A stretch of 55,728 bases of DNA, from assembly GCA_938083085.1 (NCBI GenBank), contig CALLKX010000051.1, forward strand, positions 1 to 55,728, written 5' to 3'. Below, piece by piece: positions 14,976 to 24,068 of this stretch. How positions within the stretch are numbered: the first letter of the stretch is position 1; each line of letters opens with the position of its first letter. The position numbers and the translations under genes are program-made. The DNA comes from an uncultured bacterium. Lineage in GTDB: Bacteria; Planctomycetota; UBA1135; GCA-002686595. The notes under the pieces are model-generated. The model worked only from the letters and a program-made list of their open reading frames with translations, had not been told where the DNA came from and did not search any database.

Positions 14976-15602
14976 ATGAATCCAGTCAGCGAATACGGTC
15001 GTGCGATCCAAGAGTCTGCGGGTCTCCTGCAGAAAGAGGCGGGTCGGTCGAGGCTCGCACCCGAGACGGCCGAGAGGCTGCGAGAGCTCCTCGAGACGGT
15101 CCGCGTCGGAATCCGTGATGGGCACCTGCAGCTTCCCGGCGACTCTGCCGTTGCCTGGCCCGATGTCATGGAGTCCATGTCTGCGCAGGATCAGCAGGCT
15201 CTCTCTCAACTGCTCGGGTCCATCGACCCGCTCAAGGCAGCCAAGGCGCCGCCCATGGTGTTCGCGGTCCACTCCGCGCTTCAGCGCTTCGAGGGTGATC
15301 GAGTGCTCCTTCGGGAGGTGCTCGAGATCTTCGTCGAGCAGGTGCCCCTCATCCTCGCGCGGATGAGGCACTCAGCCGCCGACGAGAACACAGGAGCGGT
15401 GACGGGGCTCGCCCACGAGTTGCGGGGGGCGGCCGCCAACGTCGGGGCAGAGTCATTGCGAGCCATCGCCCAGCAGCTCGAATGCGATCTGACAGCAGGT
15501 CGCTTTGAGGGTATTTGCGCGGGAGTCGACCTTCTGGAGGAGGAGCTGGGGCGACTTAGAGTCGAGGCTGAAGCCTTCGCGGGTGGGGAGCTCCAAGAAT
15601 GA
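14976..15602 (+). CDS. HPt (histidine phosphotransfer) protein
   Basis: A 208-residue soluble protein. The C-terminal half (about 95-200) is an Hpt four-helix bundle with the phospho-accepting His147 in LAHELRGAAANVGA, matching the family pattern H-x-L-K/R-G-x-x-x-x-x-G-A. The first 90 residues are helical with no recognised domain and may dock a partner receiver. It opens a four-gene signalling operon: its TGA overlaps the ATG of the hybrid kinase (ATGA at 15599). It can therefore relay phosphate between the kinase-linked receiver and the two output receivers downstream. The ATG at 14976 is chosen because the frame upstream is low-complexity repeat sequence. Confidence 0.85.
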   Translation: MNPVSEYGRAIQESAGLLQKEAGRSRLAPETAERLRELLETVRVGIRDGHLQLPGDSAVAWPDVMESMSAQDQQALSQLLGSIDPLKAAKAPPMVFAVHSALQRFEGDRVLLREVLEIFVEQVPLILARMRHSAADENTGAVTGLAHELRGAAANVGAESLRAIAQQLECDLTAGRFEGICAGVDLLEEELGRLRVEAEAFAGGELQE

Positions 15603-16849
15603 GGACTCCTCAGACGATCTTGATCGTGGATGACAACCGGACCAACCGGATCCTGCTCGCTCGCTCACTCGCAACCTCGGGCTACTTGACCCTCGAGGCT
15701 TGCGACGGTGCGAAGGCGATCGAGCTGGCGATGGAGCACCGCCCGTCCATCATCTTGCTCGACGTTCAGATGCCGACCATGGATGGCTTCGAGGCCTGCA
15801 CTCGACTGAAGTCGATAGAAAAGACCGCGGCAATCCCGGTCCTCTTCCTGACCAGCCACTCTGAGCCAGCCAACATCGAGCGAGCCTTCGCCGTGGGCGG
15901 GTGCGATTGCATTGCCAAGCCCTTCCACATGGGCGAGGTGAAAGCACGCCTCGCCGTCCACCTCGGACTGCGCGAGGCGACGGACATGCTCGAGGAGACT
16001 CACGCGCAGCTCCTGCTGGCCCAGAAGATGGAGTCCATCGGTCAGCTGGCCGCGGGCGTCGCCCACGAGATCAACACGCCGACCCAGTTCGTCGGAGACA
16101 ACACCCGCTTCCTCAGGGACACCTTCGATCAGCTGGCTCCGGCGCTCGGCCAGGTTCGAAAGCTCCTGGAGACGGCGATCGCGGGCGAGGACTGCGAGGG
16201 GGAGGCGAAGGCGGTGAAGGAGCTGTTCGAGGAGATTGAACTGGACTACATCCTGGAGGAGTTTCCGACCGCGCTCGACCAGTCTATCGAGGGCCTCCAG
16301 AGGGTCAGCACGATCGTGAAGGCGATGAAGGAGTTCTCGCACTCGGGCTCGTCCGAGATGGCCCTTGCGGATCTCAATCGATCGTTGGAGACCACCATCA
16401 ACGTGGCCTCCCACGAATGGAAGTACGTGGCCGACGTGGAGAAGGACTTCGACGAGGACCTCCCCGACGTTTACTGCCACGAGGGCGAGATCGCCCAGGT
16501 GCTCCTGAACATGATCGTGAACGCGGCCCATGCGTTGCGCGAGGAACTCAATGAGGAGGCCGGAGAGAAGGGCGTTATTCGCCTGAGCACCTGCCGGTCC
16601 GGCAAGTACGTGGAGATCCGCGTCAGCGACACAGGGGCGGGGATCCCGGAGGAGATCCGTCAGCGGATCTTCGACCCCTTCTTCACCACCAAGGCCGTGG
16701 GGGAAGGTACGGGCCAGGGCCTCGCGTTAGCCCACAAGGTCGTGGTGCAAGAGCACCAGGGGACCATCTCGGTGGAGAGCGAGGTCGGCGTGGGGACCAC
16801 CTTCATCATCCGCCTCCCCCTTGGACGAGAGCTTGAGGCGGTGTCTTGA
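15599..16849 (+). CDS. Receiver-histidine kinase (response regulator/HK hybrid)
   Basis: A 416-residue soluble protein with an N-terminal receiver domain and a C-terminal histidine kinase core; no membrane or PAS sensor is present. Receiver: Asp11/Asp12 pocket, phosphoacceptor Asp55 in LLDVQMP, Thr85 and Lys107. After a short coiled-coil (about 125-145) comes the HisKA box with His156 in GVAHEINTPTQFV. An unusually long acidic insert (about 175-245) precedes a second helix. The HATPase domain shows an N box (LLNMIVNAAHAL), G1 (DTGAGIPEE), an F box (FDPFFTTK) and G2 (GTGQGLALAHKVV). Kinase activity is probably set by its own receiver or by the HPt protein encoded just upstream, which overlaps by 4 bases. 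Confidence 0.92.
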   Translation: MRTPQTILIVDDNRTNRILLARSLATSGYLTLEACDGAKAIELAMEHRPSIILLDVQMPTMDGFEACTRLKSIEKTAAIPVLFLTSHSEPANIERAFAVGGCDCIAKPFHMGEVKARLAVHLGLREATDMLEETHAQLLLAQKMESIGQLAAGVAHEINTPTQFVGDNTRFLRDTFDQLAPALGQVRKLLETAIAGEDCEGEAKAVKELFEEIELDYILEEFPTALDQSIEGLQRVSTIVKAMKEFSHSGSSEMALADLNRSLETTINVASHEWKYVADVEKDFDEDLPDVYCHEGEIAQVLLNMIVNAAHALREELNEEAGEKGVIRLSTCRSGKYVEIRVSDTGAGIPEEIRQRIFDPFFTTKAVGEGTGQGLALAHKVVVQEHQGTISVESEVGVGTTFIIRLPLGRELEAVS

Positions 16850-18003
16850 AGCGGCTCGTGGTCATTGACGATGAGCCGCTGGTCCTCGACGCGATCCGGC
16901 GCCAGTTCCGCTCGAAACAGAAGGACTGGGACGCCCACTTCTTCCTGAAGGGTGAGGACGCCCTCGCGTTCATGGTGGAGCACCCCACGGACGTGGTGAT
17001 GACCGACCTGAACATGGCACCGGTGGACGGCGAGGCCGTGCTCCGGGCGGTCCAGGAGCGCTCTCCGGGGACGGTTCGCCTGATGCTCAGCGGCGCAGCG
17101 GGCGTGAAGTCGGCTCTCCCGGCCGCGCTGCTGGCCCATCAGTCCTTCTCCAAGCCGTGCGATCCGCTCGAGCTTCGGCTGGCGATCGAGCGGGCATTCC
17201 GTGCGCGCTCGGCCTCCGGGACGCCCCAGATGCAGGCGCTTGTGGGCTCGCTGGAATCGCTCCCGTCGGTGCCGGAGACCTACACCAGGTTGACGCGGGT
17301 CATGAATGACCCAGACGCGGGCCTGAACGAGGTGGCGGAGATCATCGAGGGGGACGCGGCCATCAGCACCAAGCTCATCCAGCTGGTCAACTCGAGCATG
17401 TTCGCTGTTGCGCAGCGCGTGGACAGCGTTCGGGACGCTGCGTCTTACCTCGGGATGAACCTGGTGAGGATGCTCGTCCTCTCGGCGGAGGTGCATGAGC
17501 GCTTCAGCCCCGCTGCGCTGCAGCCGGGGTTCTCCCTTGAGCGCGAGCAAGCGCACGGATCTCTCGTGGCCAACATCGCCCGTGAGATGACGGACGACCG
17601 CGAACTCTCAGATCGCTTCTTCCTGGCGGGGCTCCTCCACGACGTCGGGAGGGTGGTGCTCGCCTCCGTTGGGGTCAGCGATGACGAACTGGGCGTCGAG
17701 GGCCCCGTACTCCACGCGAGCGTCGGGGCGCACCTGCTCACCCTCTGGGGGATCCCGCTCTCCGTTGTCGATGCCGTAGGCCATCACCATGACCCGGCCG
17801 CGGCCGAGCCAGGGGAGTTCGGCGTCGTGACGGCGATTCATGTTGCGGATGTGCTCGCCCACGAGCTCAGCCCCGAGGGGAGAGGCGGGGCCAAGGTGAT
17901 GGACGAGGACCACCTCCGGCGCCTTGGCGTGATTGGCCGGGTCGAGGAGTGGCGCGCGGCGGCGCGTCAGCTCGTTGGATCAGAGGGGGCCGAGGCGGCC
18001 TAA
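16846..18003 (+). CDS. Receiver-HDOD domain protein
   Basis: A 385-residue protein. The N-terminal receiver (about 1-118) has Asp8/Asp9, phosphoacceptor Asp54 in MTDLNMAPVDG, Ser82 and Lys103 in SKPCDP. A full HDOD domain follows (about 128-330), with SLPSVPETYTRL at its start and KLIQLVNSSMF as its core signature. An HD pair at His265-Asp266 (LLHDVGR) is retained. HDOD proteins regulate motility, biofilm and cell-cycle decisions; biochemical activity is seldom shown. The start is TTG 16846, overlapping the kinase stop (TTGA). There is no ATG before the receiver's acidic pocket, so the rare start looks real. It is third in the operon. Confidence 0.9.
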   Translation: MKRLVVIDDEPLVLDAIRRQFRSKQKDWDAHFFLKGEDALAFMVEHPTDVVMTDLNMAPVDGEAVLRAVQERSPGTVRLMLSGAAGVKSALPAALLAHQSFSKPCDPLELRLAIERAFRARSASGTPQMQALVGSLESLPSVPETYTRLTRVMNDPDAGLNEVAEIIEGDAAISTKLIQLVNSSMFAVAQRVDSVRDAASYLGMNLVRMLVLSAEVHERFSPAALQPGFSLEREQAHGSLVANIAREMTDDRELSDRFFLAGLLHDVGRVVLASVGVSDDELGVEGPVLHASVGAHLLTLWGIPLSVVDAVGHHHDPAAAEPGEFGVVTAIHVADVLAHELSPEGRGGAKVMDEDHLRRLGVIGRVEEWRAAARQLVGSEGAEAA

Positions 18004-18008
18004 TCGAG

Positions 18009-19199
18009 ATGATGACCCCCTCGGAAGCAACGACACCAGCCGGCCTCTCGGGCCGGAGGATCCTTGTGGTGGACGACGAGCAGAGTCTGCTCGACGGCAT
18101 CCGCCGGGTGCACCGCAAGTCGTACGAGATCAAGGTCGCCTGTGGCGCGCGCGCTGGTCTCGACGCGCTCGAGCACGACGGACCGTTCGCTGTGGTGATC
18201 TGTGATTATCAGATGCCTCTGATGAACGGCGCCGAGTTCCTTGAGCACGCGCAGGAGCTGGCGCCCGGGACCGTCCGGCTGATGCTCTCGGGGAACGCAG
18301 ATCTTGATGCCGCGATCGACGCGGTCAATCAGGGGCACATCTTCCGCTTCCTGACCAAGCCCTGCCCTCCGCAGACCTTTCGAACCGCGGTCGATGCTGG
18401 TCTGGAACAGTTCGCCCTGTACGAGGCGGAGCGCCACCTCCTCGAGGAGACCGTCCGAGGGAGCATCGAGGTCCTCGTGGGGGTCCTCGCCCTCTCGAGC
18501 CCGGAGACCTTCGGGCGCTCGAGTCGTGTCCGCCACTATGTCCGCCAGGTCGTTCTGGGCCTCGGCCTCGCGGACCCGTGGCGGTTCGAGACGGCGGCGC
18601 TGCTCTCACAGATTGGCCATATTGCGGTGCCCCCCGACATCCTCCACCGGCGGTCCCACGGCGAGCCGCTCTCCGCCCATGCGGAGCGCATGCTCGGTCG
18701 ACACGCCGCGGTGGCGCGGGACCTCCTCTGCAAGATCCCAAGGCTCGAGGAGGTCGCGGAGATCGTGGCTCATCAGGGGCTCCGATCGGACGATCCCGCG
18801 CTCGACGCGCTACCAAGAGCCGTCCAGCTGGGGGCGAGAGCCCTCTCGGGCGCCCTCGCCTTCGACGAGTTGGTGGTTCGCGGCGGCTCACCCGAGTCCG
18901 CCGCGTCGAACCTCACCCGCGACGCTGGGCGCTTCGATCCGCGGGTCCTCAAGCTCCTCGGCACGGCGAAGCTCCCCGGTCACGAGGAGGTCGTCCGGCG
19001 GATGAGTGTTCGAGAGCTCCACGTCGGGATGGTCATCGACGAGGACGTGTATGCCAGCTCGGGTACGCTCATCGTCGCGCGGGGCAACGAGATCTCCGTG
19101 AGCATGTTGGAGAGGCTGGCCCGCGCAGCCGGCTCGGGCGCTATCAGCCCCTCGGTGCAGGTGAGGGTCCCTCCTCCAAAGGAGGCGGATGCTGCGTGA
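18009..19199 (+). CDS. Receiver-HD-GYP-like protein with degenerate active site
   Basis: A 396-residue protein starting at ATG 18009, five bases after the HDOD gene. The receiver (about 16-130) has Asp22/Asp23, phosphoacceptor Asp66 in ICDYQMPLMNG and Lys117. The next domain has the layout of RpfG-type HD-GYP cyclic-di-GMP phosphodiesterases, including the late C-terminal block (LHVGMVIDEDVYASSGTLIV). However, the metal ligands are lost: the usual HDIGK reads SQIGH, the HHE region reads AHQG, and no GYP is present. It is therefore probably a non-catalytic binding or switch protein. The family likeness is clear; loss of activity is inferred from missing residues. The operon ends at the terminator immediately downstream. 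Confidence 0.85.
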   Translation: MMTPSEATTPAGLSGRRILVVDDEQSLLDGIRRVHRKSYEIKVACGARAGLDALEHDGPFAVVICDYQMPLMNGAEFLEHAQELAPGTVRLMLSGNADLDAAIDAVNQGHIFRFLTKPCPPQTFRTAVDAGLEQFALYEAERHLLEETVRGSIEVLVGVLALSSPETFGRSSRVRHYVRQVVLGLGLADPWRFETAALLSQIGHIAVPPDILHRRSHGEPLSAHAERMLGRHAAVARDLLCKIPRLEEVAEIVAHQGLRSDDPALDALPRAVQLGARALSGALAFDELVVRGGSPESAASNLTRDAGRFDPRVLKLLGTAKLPGHEEVVRRMSVRELHVGMVIDEDVYASSGTLIVARGNEISVSMLERLARAAGSGAISPSVQVRVPPPKEADAA

Positions 19200-19212
19200 C
19201 GCGGCGATTGGT

Positions 19213-19259
19213 AAGAGAGAGGCCCCGCCGTCCCGAAGGGGCGGCGGGGCCTCTCTCTT
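19213..19259. terminator. Bidirectional terminator, perfect 18-bp stem
   Basis: Bases 19213-19230 pair perfectly with 19242-19259 around an 11-nt loop. The stem begins AAGAGAGAGG, so the opposite arm ends CTCTCTCTT, giving a pyrimidine-rich exit on both strands. It lies between the signalling operon (plus) and the convergent secreted-protein gene (minus), and can stop transcription from both sides. Confidence 0.85.
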
Positions 19260-19306
19260 GAAGAGTCCACGGGAGCGCGCCGCGGAGACGCGCACCACTC
19301 AGAGAC

Positions 19307-20581
19307 TCACAGGAAGCTGATGGTGAGCCCGTCGGAGAAGTTCGAGGTGGCCGAGCCGCCTACCGCGTCACGATACCAGGCCTGGAAGTTCCAGGTCTCG
19401 CCGGCGGCGACGCTCACGAGACCGGTCGGCGTCGGCGTCTGGTTGAGATCGAGGGTGAGATCGAAGATCCCTGCGCTCCCCGAGTTCTTGATCTGACCGG
19501 TCGCGACGTACCGCCCGATGGAGCCGGAGAGGCACAGGTTGCCCTGGCTGCCGCCGGGGTTCCCGGTGAAGCCCTGGTTCATACTGGTGAGGAAGAAGCC
19601 AAAGGAGTTCGTGGGGAGGTCGCTGGCGGACAGCGTCACGAGGTTGTCCGACGCGAACTCGCTGCCGACGGCGAAGACGGCCCCGGTGGCCCCGGTGGAG
19701 TTGACGGCTGCCGAGCAGTAGTTCGACCCGACAGTATTCGTGGGCACCTCGACGCGGAAGTTGTCGTAGAGGGTGAAGTTGTTGGCCGTGGACACGGACG
19801 TAAAGACGTCCGCGATGCTCAGGCTCGCGAAGCCGTTGAAGTCGTTGGCGAAGTCACCCTGGAACGTCAGCTGGTCGTCGAAGTAGAAGGAGATCTGGCC
19901 GCCGAGGTTGTCGACCTCGATTCGCACGGTCGTCCAGATGTTCCCAGGGGATCCGGCGGTGGTGGACGGCGGGGCAGGGAAGAGGCTCTGGAAGAAAGAC
20001 CCCGAGCCGTTGCTGCCGTGGCCGAGGTAGCTCGGGTGGGAGTTCGGGAGCGTGGTGTTGTCCGTCTCGCCCATGGGCGTATTCGGGACAGCGCGGAACC
20101 AGCGGAAGTCCGAGGAGGAGCCGCCGTCGCCTGTGAAGGCGATGAAGGCGCCAGAGCCCGAGATGGGACTGAAGACGGAGTTGTAGGTCACTCCGTCGCC
20201 GCCGACGCCCACCTCGCTGAACTCCGTCGTGCCTGAGCCGGAGGTGAAGTTCATCCAGACGTCGACGTGGAGGACGTAGAAGTCAGCTGCGACCGGGTTG
20301 GTGTGGAACAGCGTCCAAGCGTCGCCCGCCCCGGCGGTGTCGTTTGCGGTCAACTTCAGCCCGCCCGTATCTCCGGGAGCCGAGTTGGGAGCCAGGGGGA
20401 TGCCGGCGGCGATGTAGTCGAAGGCGAACTCCTGGGTGCCGTCCGGCGATCCGTCGTTCACGATGATGTAGTCAGCCGAGGTGTCGGTCTCGAAGTTGTC
20501 GTTGATGAAGACGGACTGGGCAGCGGCGGAGGTGGCGAACATGCCGGCGACGACGACGGGGACGAGGGGTTGGAGGTTCAT
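19307..20581 (-). CDS. Secreted protein, LamG-like domain plus C-terminal WYRD/SDGL module
   Basis: A 424-residue protein with a signal peptide (about 1-22, MFATSAAAQ cleavage). The middle (about 30-240) is beta-rich and resembles concanavalin-like lectin folds: FINDNFETDTSADY at the start, then TVRIEVDNLGGQISFYFDDQ, and DNFRVEVP at the end. The last 120 residues form a separate module: YCSAAVNSTG, then FGFFLTSMNQG, LCLSGSIGRY, and finally WNFQAWYRD with SNFSDGLTISF. The same module pattern ends the amidase at 52345-53457. Function is unknown; it is probably surface-exposed carbohydrate binding plus an envelope-targeting or structural module. The frame continues upstream of the ATG at 20581, but only without a signal peptide. 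Confidence 0.75.
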   Translation of the reverse strand: MNLQPLVPVVVAGMFATSAAAQSVFINDNFETDTSADYIIVNDGSPDGTQEFAFDYIAAGIPLAPNSAPGDTGGLKLTANDTAGAGDAWTLFHTNPVAADFYVLHVDVWMNFTSGSGTTEFSEVGVGGDGVTYNSVFSPISGSGAFIAFTGDGGSSSDFRWFRAVPNTPMGETDNTTLPNSHPSYLGHGSNGSGSFFQSLFPAPPSTTAGSPGNIWTTVRIEVDNLGGQISFYFDDQLTFQGDFANDFNGFASLSIADVFTSVSTANNFTLYDNFRVEVPTNTVGSNYCSAAVNSTGATGAVFAVGSEFASDNLVTLSASDLPTNSFGFFLTSMNQGFTGNPGGSQGNLCLSGSIGRYVATGQIKNSGSAGIFDLTLDLNQTPTPTGLVSVAAGETWNFQAWYRDAVGGSATSNFSDGLTISFL

Positions 20582-20825
20582 CTGTCTTAGGGGTCGTGCA
20601 ATGAGTGCGAGAGGGGCTGCTGGGGCACAGCGAGGTGCCATGCGTGGCAGGGAGCCGGGCGGCAGGGCGTCGACGGTATCGCAATCCCAAGGAGGCGTGG
20701 GGCGCATCGAATCGCCCGCGGTGTGACCTTTGTGAGGGTTCGAGAGCGCGGCAAAATTCGCTCGATCTGCAAGCCGCCGCGCGGCCTGGCTGCCCGGATT
20801 GCGCTGGGGGCGTCTCAAACGAGGA

Positions 20826-20856
20826 CGGCCGCGCACCCCCTTGGGATGCGCGGCCG
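20826..20856 (-). terminator. Probable terminator hairpin after pntB
   Basis: A perfect 10-bp GC stem (20826-20835 with 20847-20856), with a further CCC/GGG pairing inside the loop, starts 22 bases beyond the pntB stop. There is no strong T tract on the minus strand, so termination efficiency is uncertain. Confidence 0.55.
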
Positions 20857-20877
20857 CCAGCCGGGGTCGGGTCCGGG

Positions 20878-22281
20878 TCAGGAGCCGGCGCGTTCGCGGA
20901 GGGCTCCGACGATGCCGTCCATCGAGTCCCCGGCGTCTCCGAAGAGCATCCGAGTGCAGGGCTCCACGAAGAGGGGGTTGTCGACCCCCGCGTAGCCCGT
21001 GCCGCGGCTCCGCTTCATCATGACGACGAACTCGGACTTCCAGACCTCAAGGACCGGCATGCCGTAGATCGGGCTCGACTCGTCGGTCAGGGCGCTGGGG
21101 TTGACGATGTCGTTGGCGCCGATGACGAGTACGACGTCCGTGGAGGGGAAGTCGCCGTTGAGCTCGTCCATCTCGAGGACGATGTCGTAGGGCACGTTGG
21201 CCTCGGCGAGGAGCACGTTCATGTGCCCCGGCAGGCGCCCGGCCACGGGGTGGATGCCGAAGCGGATGTTGACGCCCTGGTCGCGCAGCAGCTCGGTCAT
21301 CTCCTGGACCTTGTGCTGGGCGCGAGCGACGGCCATCCCGTACCCGGGCACGACGATGACGCTCTTGGCGCCCACGAGCCGGTCGACGACCTCGTTCACG
21401 TCCGTCTCCTGGACATCACCGGTCACCGCAGGGGCGGTCCCCGCCGCAGGCGCCGGGGTGCCGCCGCCGGTGCCAAAGCCGCCGAAGATGACGTTCACGA
21501 TCGAGCGGTTCATAGCCCGGCACATGATGATGCTCAGGATGGCGCCGCTGCTGCCGACGAGCGCACCGGTGATGATCAGCAGGTCGTTGCCGAGCATGAA
21601 GCCCGCCGCGGAGGCCGTCCAGCCGGAGTAGCTGTTGAGCATCGAGACGACGACCGGCATGTCCGCGCCGCCGATGGCGGCGACGAGGTGCGCGCCGAGT
21701 GCGAAGGAGATCACCGTCATGATGGCGAGGGGGACGAGCCCCTCCGCGCCGTCGAAGGTGGTGAACCAGTAGCCCATGCCCACCGCCCCCACCGCGGCGG
21801 CCAGGTTCAGCAAGTGCCTGCCCGGCAGCAGCAGGGGCCTGCCGCTGAGGCTGCCCTTGAGCTTGAGGTAGGCGATCACCGAGCCCGTGAAGGTGATGCC
21901 GCCGATGAAGACATCGACGAAGATCTCCGTCTCGAAGACTGAGCCGGTCTTCGTCTGGGCGAGGTACGTCGCGTAGCCCACGAGGACGGCGGCGAGGCCG
22001 ACGAAGCTGTGGAGCAATGCCACGAGCTCTGGCATCGCCGTCATGGCCACCTTGGCGGCCATGTTGCGGCCGATCAGGGCGCCGACGACGAGGGCGACCG
22101 CGATGAACGCGTACCGGTCAATGCCGCCCGCGGTGACCGTCGCGAAGATCGCGATGGCCATGCCGAGCATGCCGTAGGTGTTCCCCGAGCGCGCGGTCTC
22201 CTGGCTGGAGAGGCCCCGCAGGCTGAGGATGAAGAGGACCGCCGAGGAGAGGTAGGCGATGGTGATGAGTGCCGTTTCCAT
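20878..22281 (-). CDS. pntB: NAD(P) transhydrogenase subunit beta
   Basis: This 467-residue subunit carries the membrane domain (about nine helices, residues 5-260) and the NADP(H)-binding domain dIII at the C-terminus. Clear dIII features are [20 protein letters not shown] (nucleotide fold), the [20 protein letters not shown] stretch that contacts dI, and [11 protein letters not shown]. Membrane segments include [20 protein letters not shown], which lies in the proton channel of PntB. With PntA it couples hydride transfer from NADH to NADP+ to inward proton flow, supplying NADPH. It lies 12 bases downstream of pntA. The length agrees with E. coli PntB (462 residues). Confidence 0.96.
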   Translation of the reverse strand: METALITIAYLSSAVLFILSLRGLSSQETARSGNTYGMLGMAIAIFATVTAGGIDRYAFIAVALVVGALIGRNMAAKVAMTAMPELVALLHSFVGLAAVLVGYATYLAQTKTGSVFETEIFVDVFIGGITFTGSVIAYLKLKGSLSGRPLLLPGRHLLNLAAAVGAVGMGYWFTTFDGAEGLVPLAIMTVISFALGAHLVAAIGGADMPVVVSMLNSYSGWTASAAGFMLGNDLLIITGALVGSSGAILSIIMCRAMNRSIVNVIFGGFGTGGGTPAPAAGTAPAVTGDVQETDVNEVVDRLVGAKSVIVVPGYGMAVARAQHKVQEMTELLRDQGVNIRFGIHPVAGRLPGHMNVLLAEANVPYDIVLEMDELNGDFPSTDVVLVIGANDIVNPSALTDESSPIYGMPVLEVWKSEFVVMMKRSRGTGYAGVDNPLFVEPCTRMLFGDAGDSMDGIVGALRERAGS

Positions 22282-22293
22282 GGTGCTGACGCG

Positions 22294-23919
22294 CTACTTG
22301 TTGAACATCCGCAGCATGCGCCGCGTGACCATGAATCCGCCGACGATGTTGATCGTGGCGAAGAGGATGGCGATGGCGCCGATGACAGCGGCGGCCGTGG
22401 GGACCTCGTTCTTGGCCAGCACGAGGCCGCCCACAACGATGATGCCGCTGATGGCGTTCGTGACGCTCATGAGGGGCGTGTGAAGCGCCGCGGAGACGCT
22501 CCAGACGACCTGCCAGCCGACGAAGCAGGCGAGGACAAAGACCGTGAGGTGCTGGAGGAGCTCGCTCTCGGTCTCGCCCACCGTGTCGCTCGCGCTGCTC
22601 CCGAAGCGGAGCCACAGCCACAGGGCCGTGAGCGCCACACCGACGAGCGCCTTGCCCGAGAAGCCGCCGCCCTCGGAGGCCGCAGCGGCGGGCTCCGGCG
22701 TCTTCGGAGTGACCACCGGCGCGGGCTTGGGCCCCGGCTTCGGAGTCGGCTTCGGAGCCGGCTTCGGAGCCGGCTTGGCCTGTGGAGAGGGCTCGGGGGC
22801 CGGGGGCGGCGGCCAGAGGACCTCGCCGTCGTGGGTGACGATGGCGCCGCGGATGATGTCGTTCTTGAGATCCACCGAGAACGAGCCGGCGCCGCCGAGC
22901 TCGTCCAGGAGGTGCGCCAGGTTGGTGCCGTACAGGTCGCTGGCGACCGTCGCCATGCGGCTCGGCATGTCCGTGTACCCGAGGATGATGACCCCGTTGT
23001 GTACGGCGCGGGCGCCGGGCTCGGTGAGGTCGCAGTTGCCGCCTTGCTCAGCCGCCATGTCGACGACCACGGAGCCAGGCTTCATGGCCTCGACCATGTC
23101 CTTCAGCCACAGCTTCGGGGCGGGCTTGCCGGGGATCAGCGCCGTCGTGATGACGATGTCGACCTCCTTGGCCTGCTCGCGGAAGAGGGCCATCTCGGCG
23201 TCGATGAACTCCTTGCTCATCGTCTTGGCGTAGCCGCCGCCACCCTCGCCGCTCTCCTCGATCTCGACGGTGAGGAACTCGCCGCCGAGGCTCTTGATCT
23301 GGTCGCGCACGGACTCGCGCGTATCGAAGGCCCGCACGATGGCGCCGAGTCCTCGGGCGGCGCCGATGGCGGAGAGGCCCGCGACGCCTGCGCCGATGAC
23401 CAGCACCTTGGCGGGCGGGACCTTGCCGGCGGCGGTGAACTGCCCGGTGAAGAAGCTCCCGAACTCGTTGGCCGCCTCGATCACCGCCCGGTAGCCGGCG
23501 ATGTTGGCCATGGAGCTGAGGGAGTCGACCTTCTGGGCGCGCGTGATCCGGGGCACGCAGTCCATGGCCAGCGCTGTGATCTTCCGCGTCTTCAGGCTCG
23601 CGACGAGGTCCTCCTGCTGTGCAGGGAAGACGTAGCTGATGAGCGTCGCGCCCTCGCGGATGAGGTCCAGCTCGCGGGCATCGTCCTCGTCCCGGGGCGC
23701 GCGGACCTTGAGGATCACGTCCGCGCTGAACGAGTCCTCCTTGCTGCCGACCTTCGCGCCGATGGCCTCATAGGCCGAGTCAGGGTAGGACGCTCCAACG
23801 CCGGCGCCGGCCTCGACGGTGACGTCGAAGCCCAGCTTGACGAAGCGGCTGGCGGCGGCCGGTGAGGCCGCCACGCGGCGCTCGCCGGGGTGGGATTCCT
23901 TGGGGATTCCGAGGTTCAT
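22294..23919 (-). CDS. pntA: NAD(P) transhydrogenase subunit alpha (fused)
   Basis: A 541-residue subunit uniting the NAD(H)-binding domain dI and the alpha-part of the membrane domain. These two are separate PntAA and PntAB proteins in many bacteria. dI starts with [16 protein letters not shown], like alanine dehydrogenase. It has a Rossmann motif [20 protein letters not shown] and the mobile-loop region [12 protein letters not shown]. Between about residues 370 and 420 is a repetitive Pro-Lys-Ala linker ([18 protein letters not shown]), longer than in typical fused proteins. The final 120 residues hold four membrane helices ending in a basic tail ([10 protein letters not shown]). It is first in the pntAB operon and divergent from the hydrolase gene at 24069. 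Confidence 0.95.
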   Translation of the reverse strand: MNLGIPKESHPGERRVAASPAAASRFVKLGFDVTVEAGAGVGASYPDSAYEAIGAKVGSKEDSFSADVILKVRAPRDEDDARELDLIREGATLISYVFPAQQEDLVASLKTRKITALAMDCVPRITRAQKVDSLSSMANIAGYRAVIEAANEFGSFFTGQFTAAGKVPPAKVLVIGAGVAGLSAIGAARGLGAIVRAFDTRESVRDQIKSLGGEFLTVEIEESGEGGGGYAKTMSKEFIDAEMALFREQAKEVDIVITTALIPGKPAPKLWLKDMVEAMKPGSVVVDMAAEQGGNCDLTEPGARAVHNGVIILGYTDMPSRMATVASDLYGTNLAHLLDELGGAGSFSVDLKNDIIRGAIVTHDGEVLWPPPPAPEPSPQAKPAPKPAPKPTPKPGPKPAPVVTPKTPEPAAAASEGGGFSGKALVGVALTALWLWLRFGSSASDTVGETESELLQHLTVFVLACFVGWQVVWSVSAALHTPLMSVTNAISGIIVVGGLVLAKNEVPTAAAVIGAIAILFATINIVGGFMVTRRMLRMFNK

Positions 23920-24068
23920 GCGAGTCGGCTAGCGGCCGAGTTCGGGTCGTGGCGGGGGGCCGCGGACCGCGACGAGGGGGTCGCGGCGGCCACTTGGACC
24001 CAAGAAGGAGACCCGCCACGGCGTCAGGTTGCAAGCCGTGGAGTCCGGGTCCGGTATCGTCCTCAAAG

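Noticed and set aside
22009..23865. Long plus-strand open frame (618 codons)
   Set aside because: Antisense shadow of pntA/pntB with no domain likeness.
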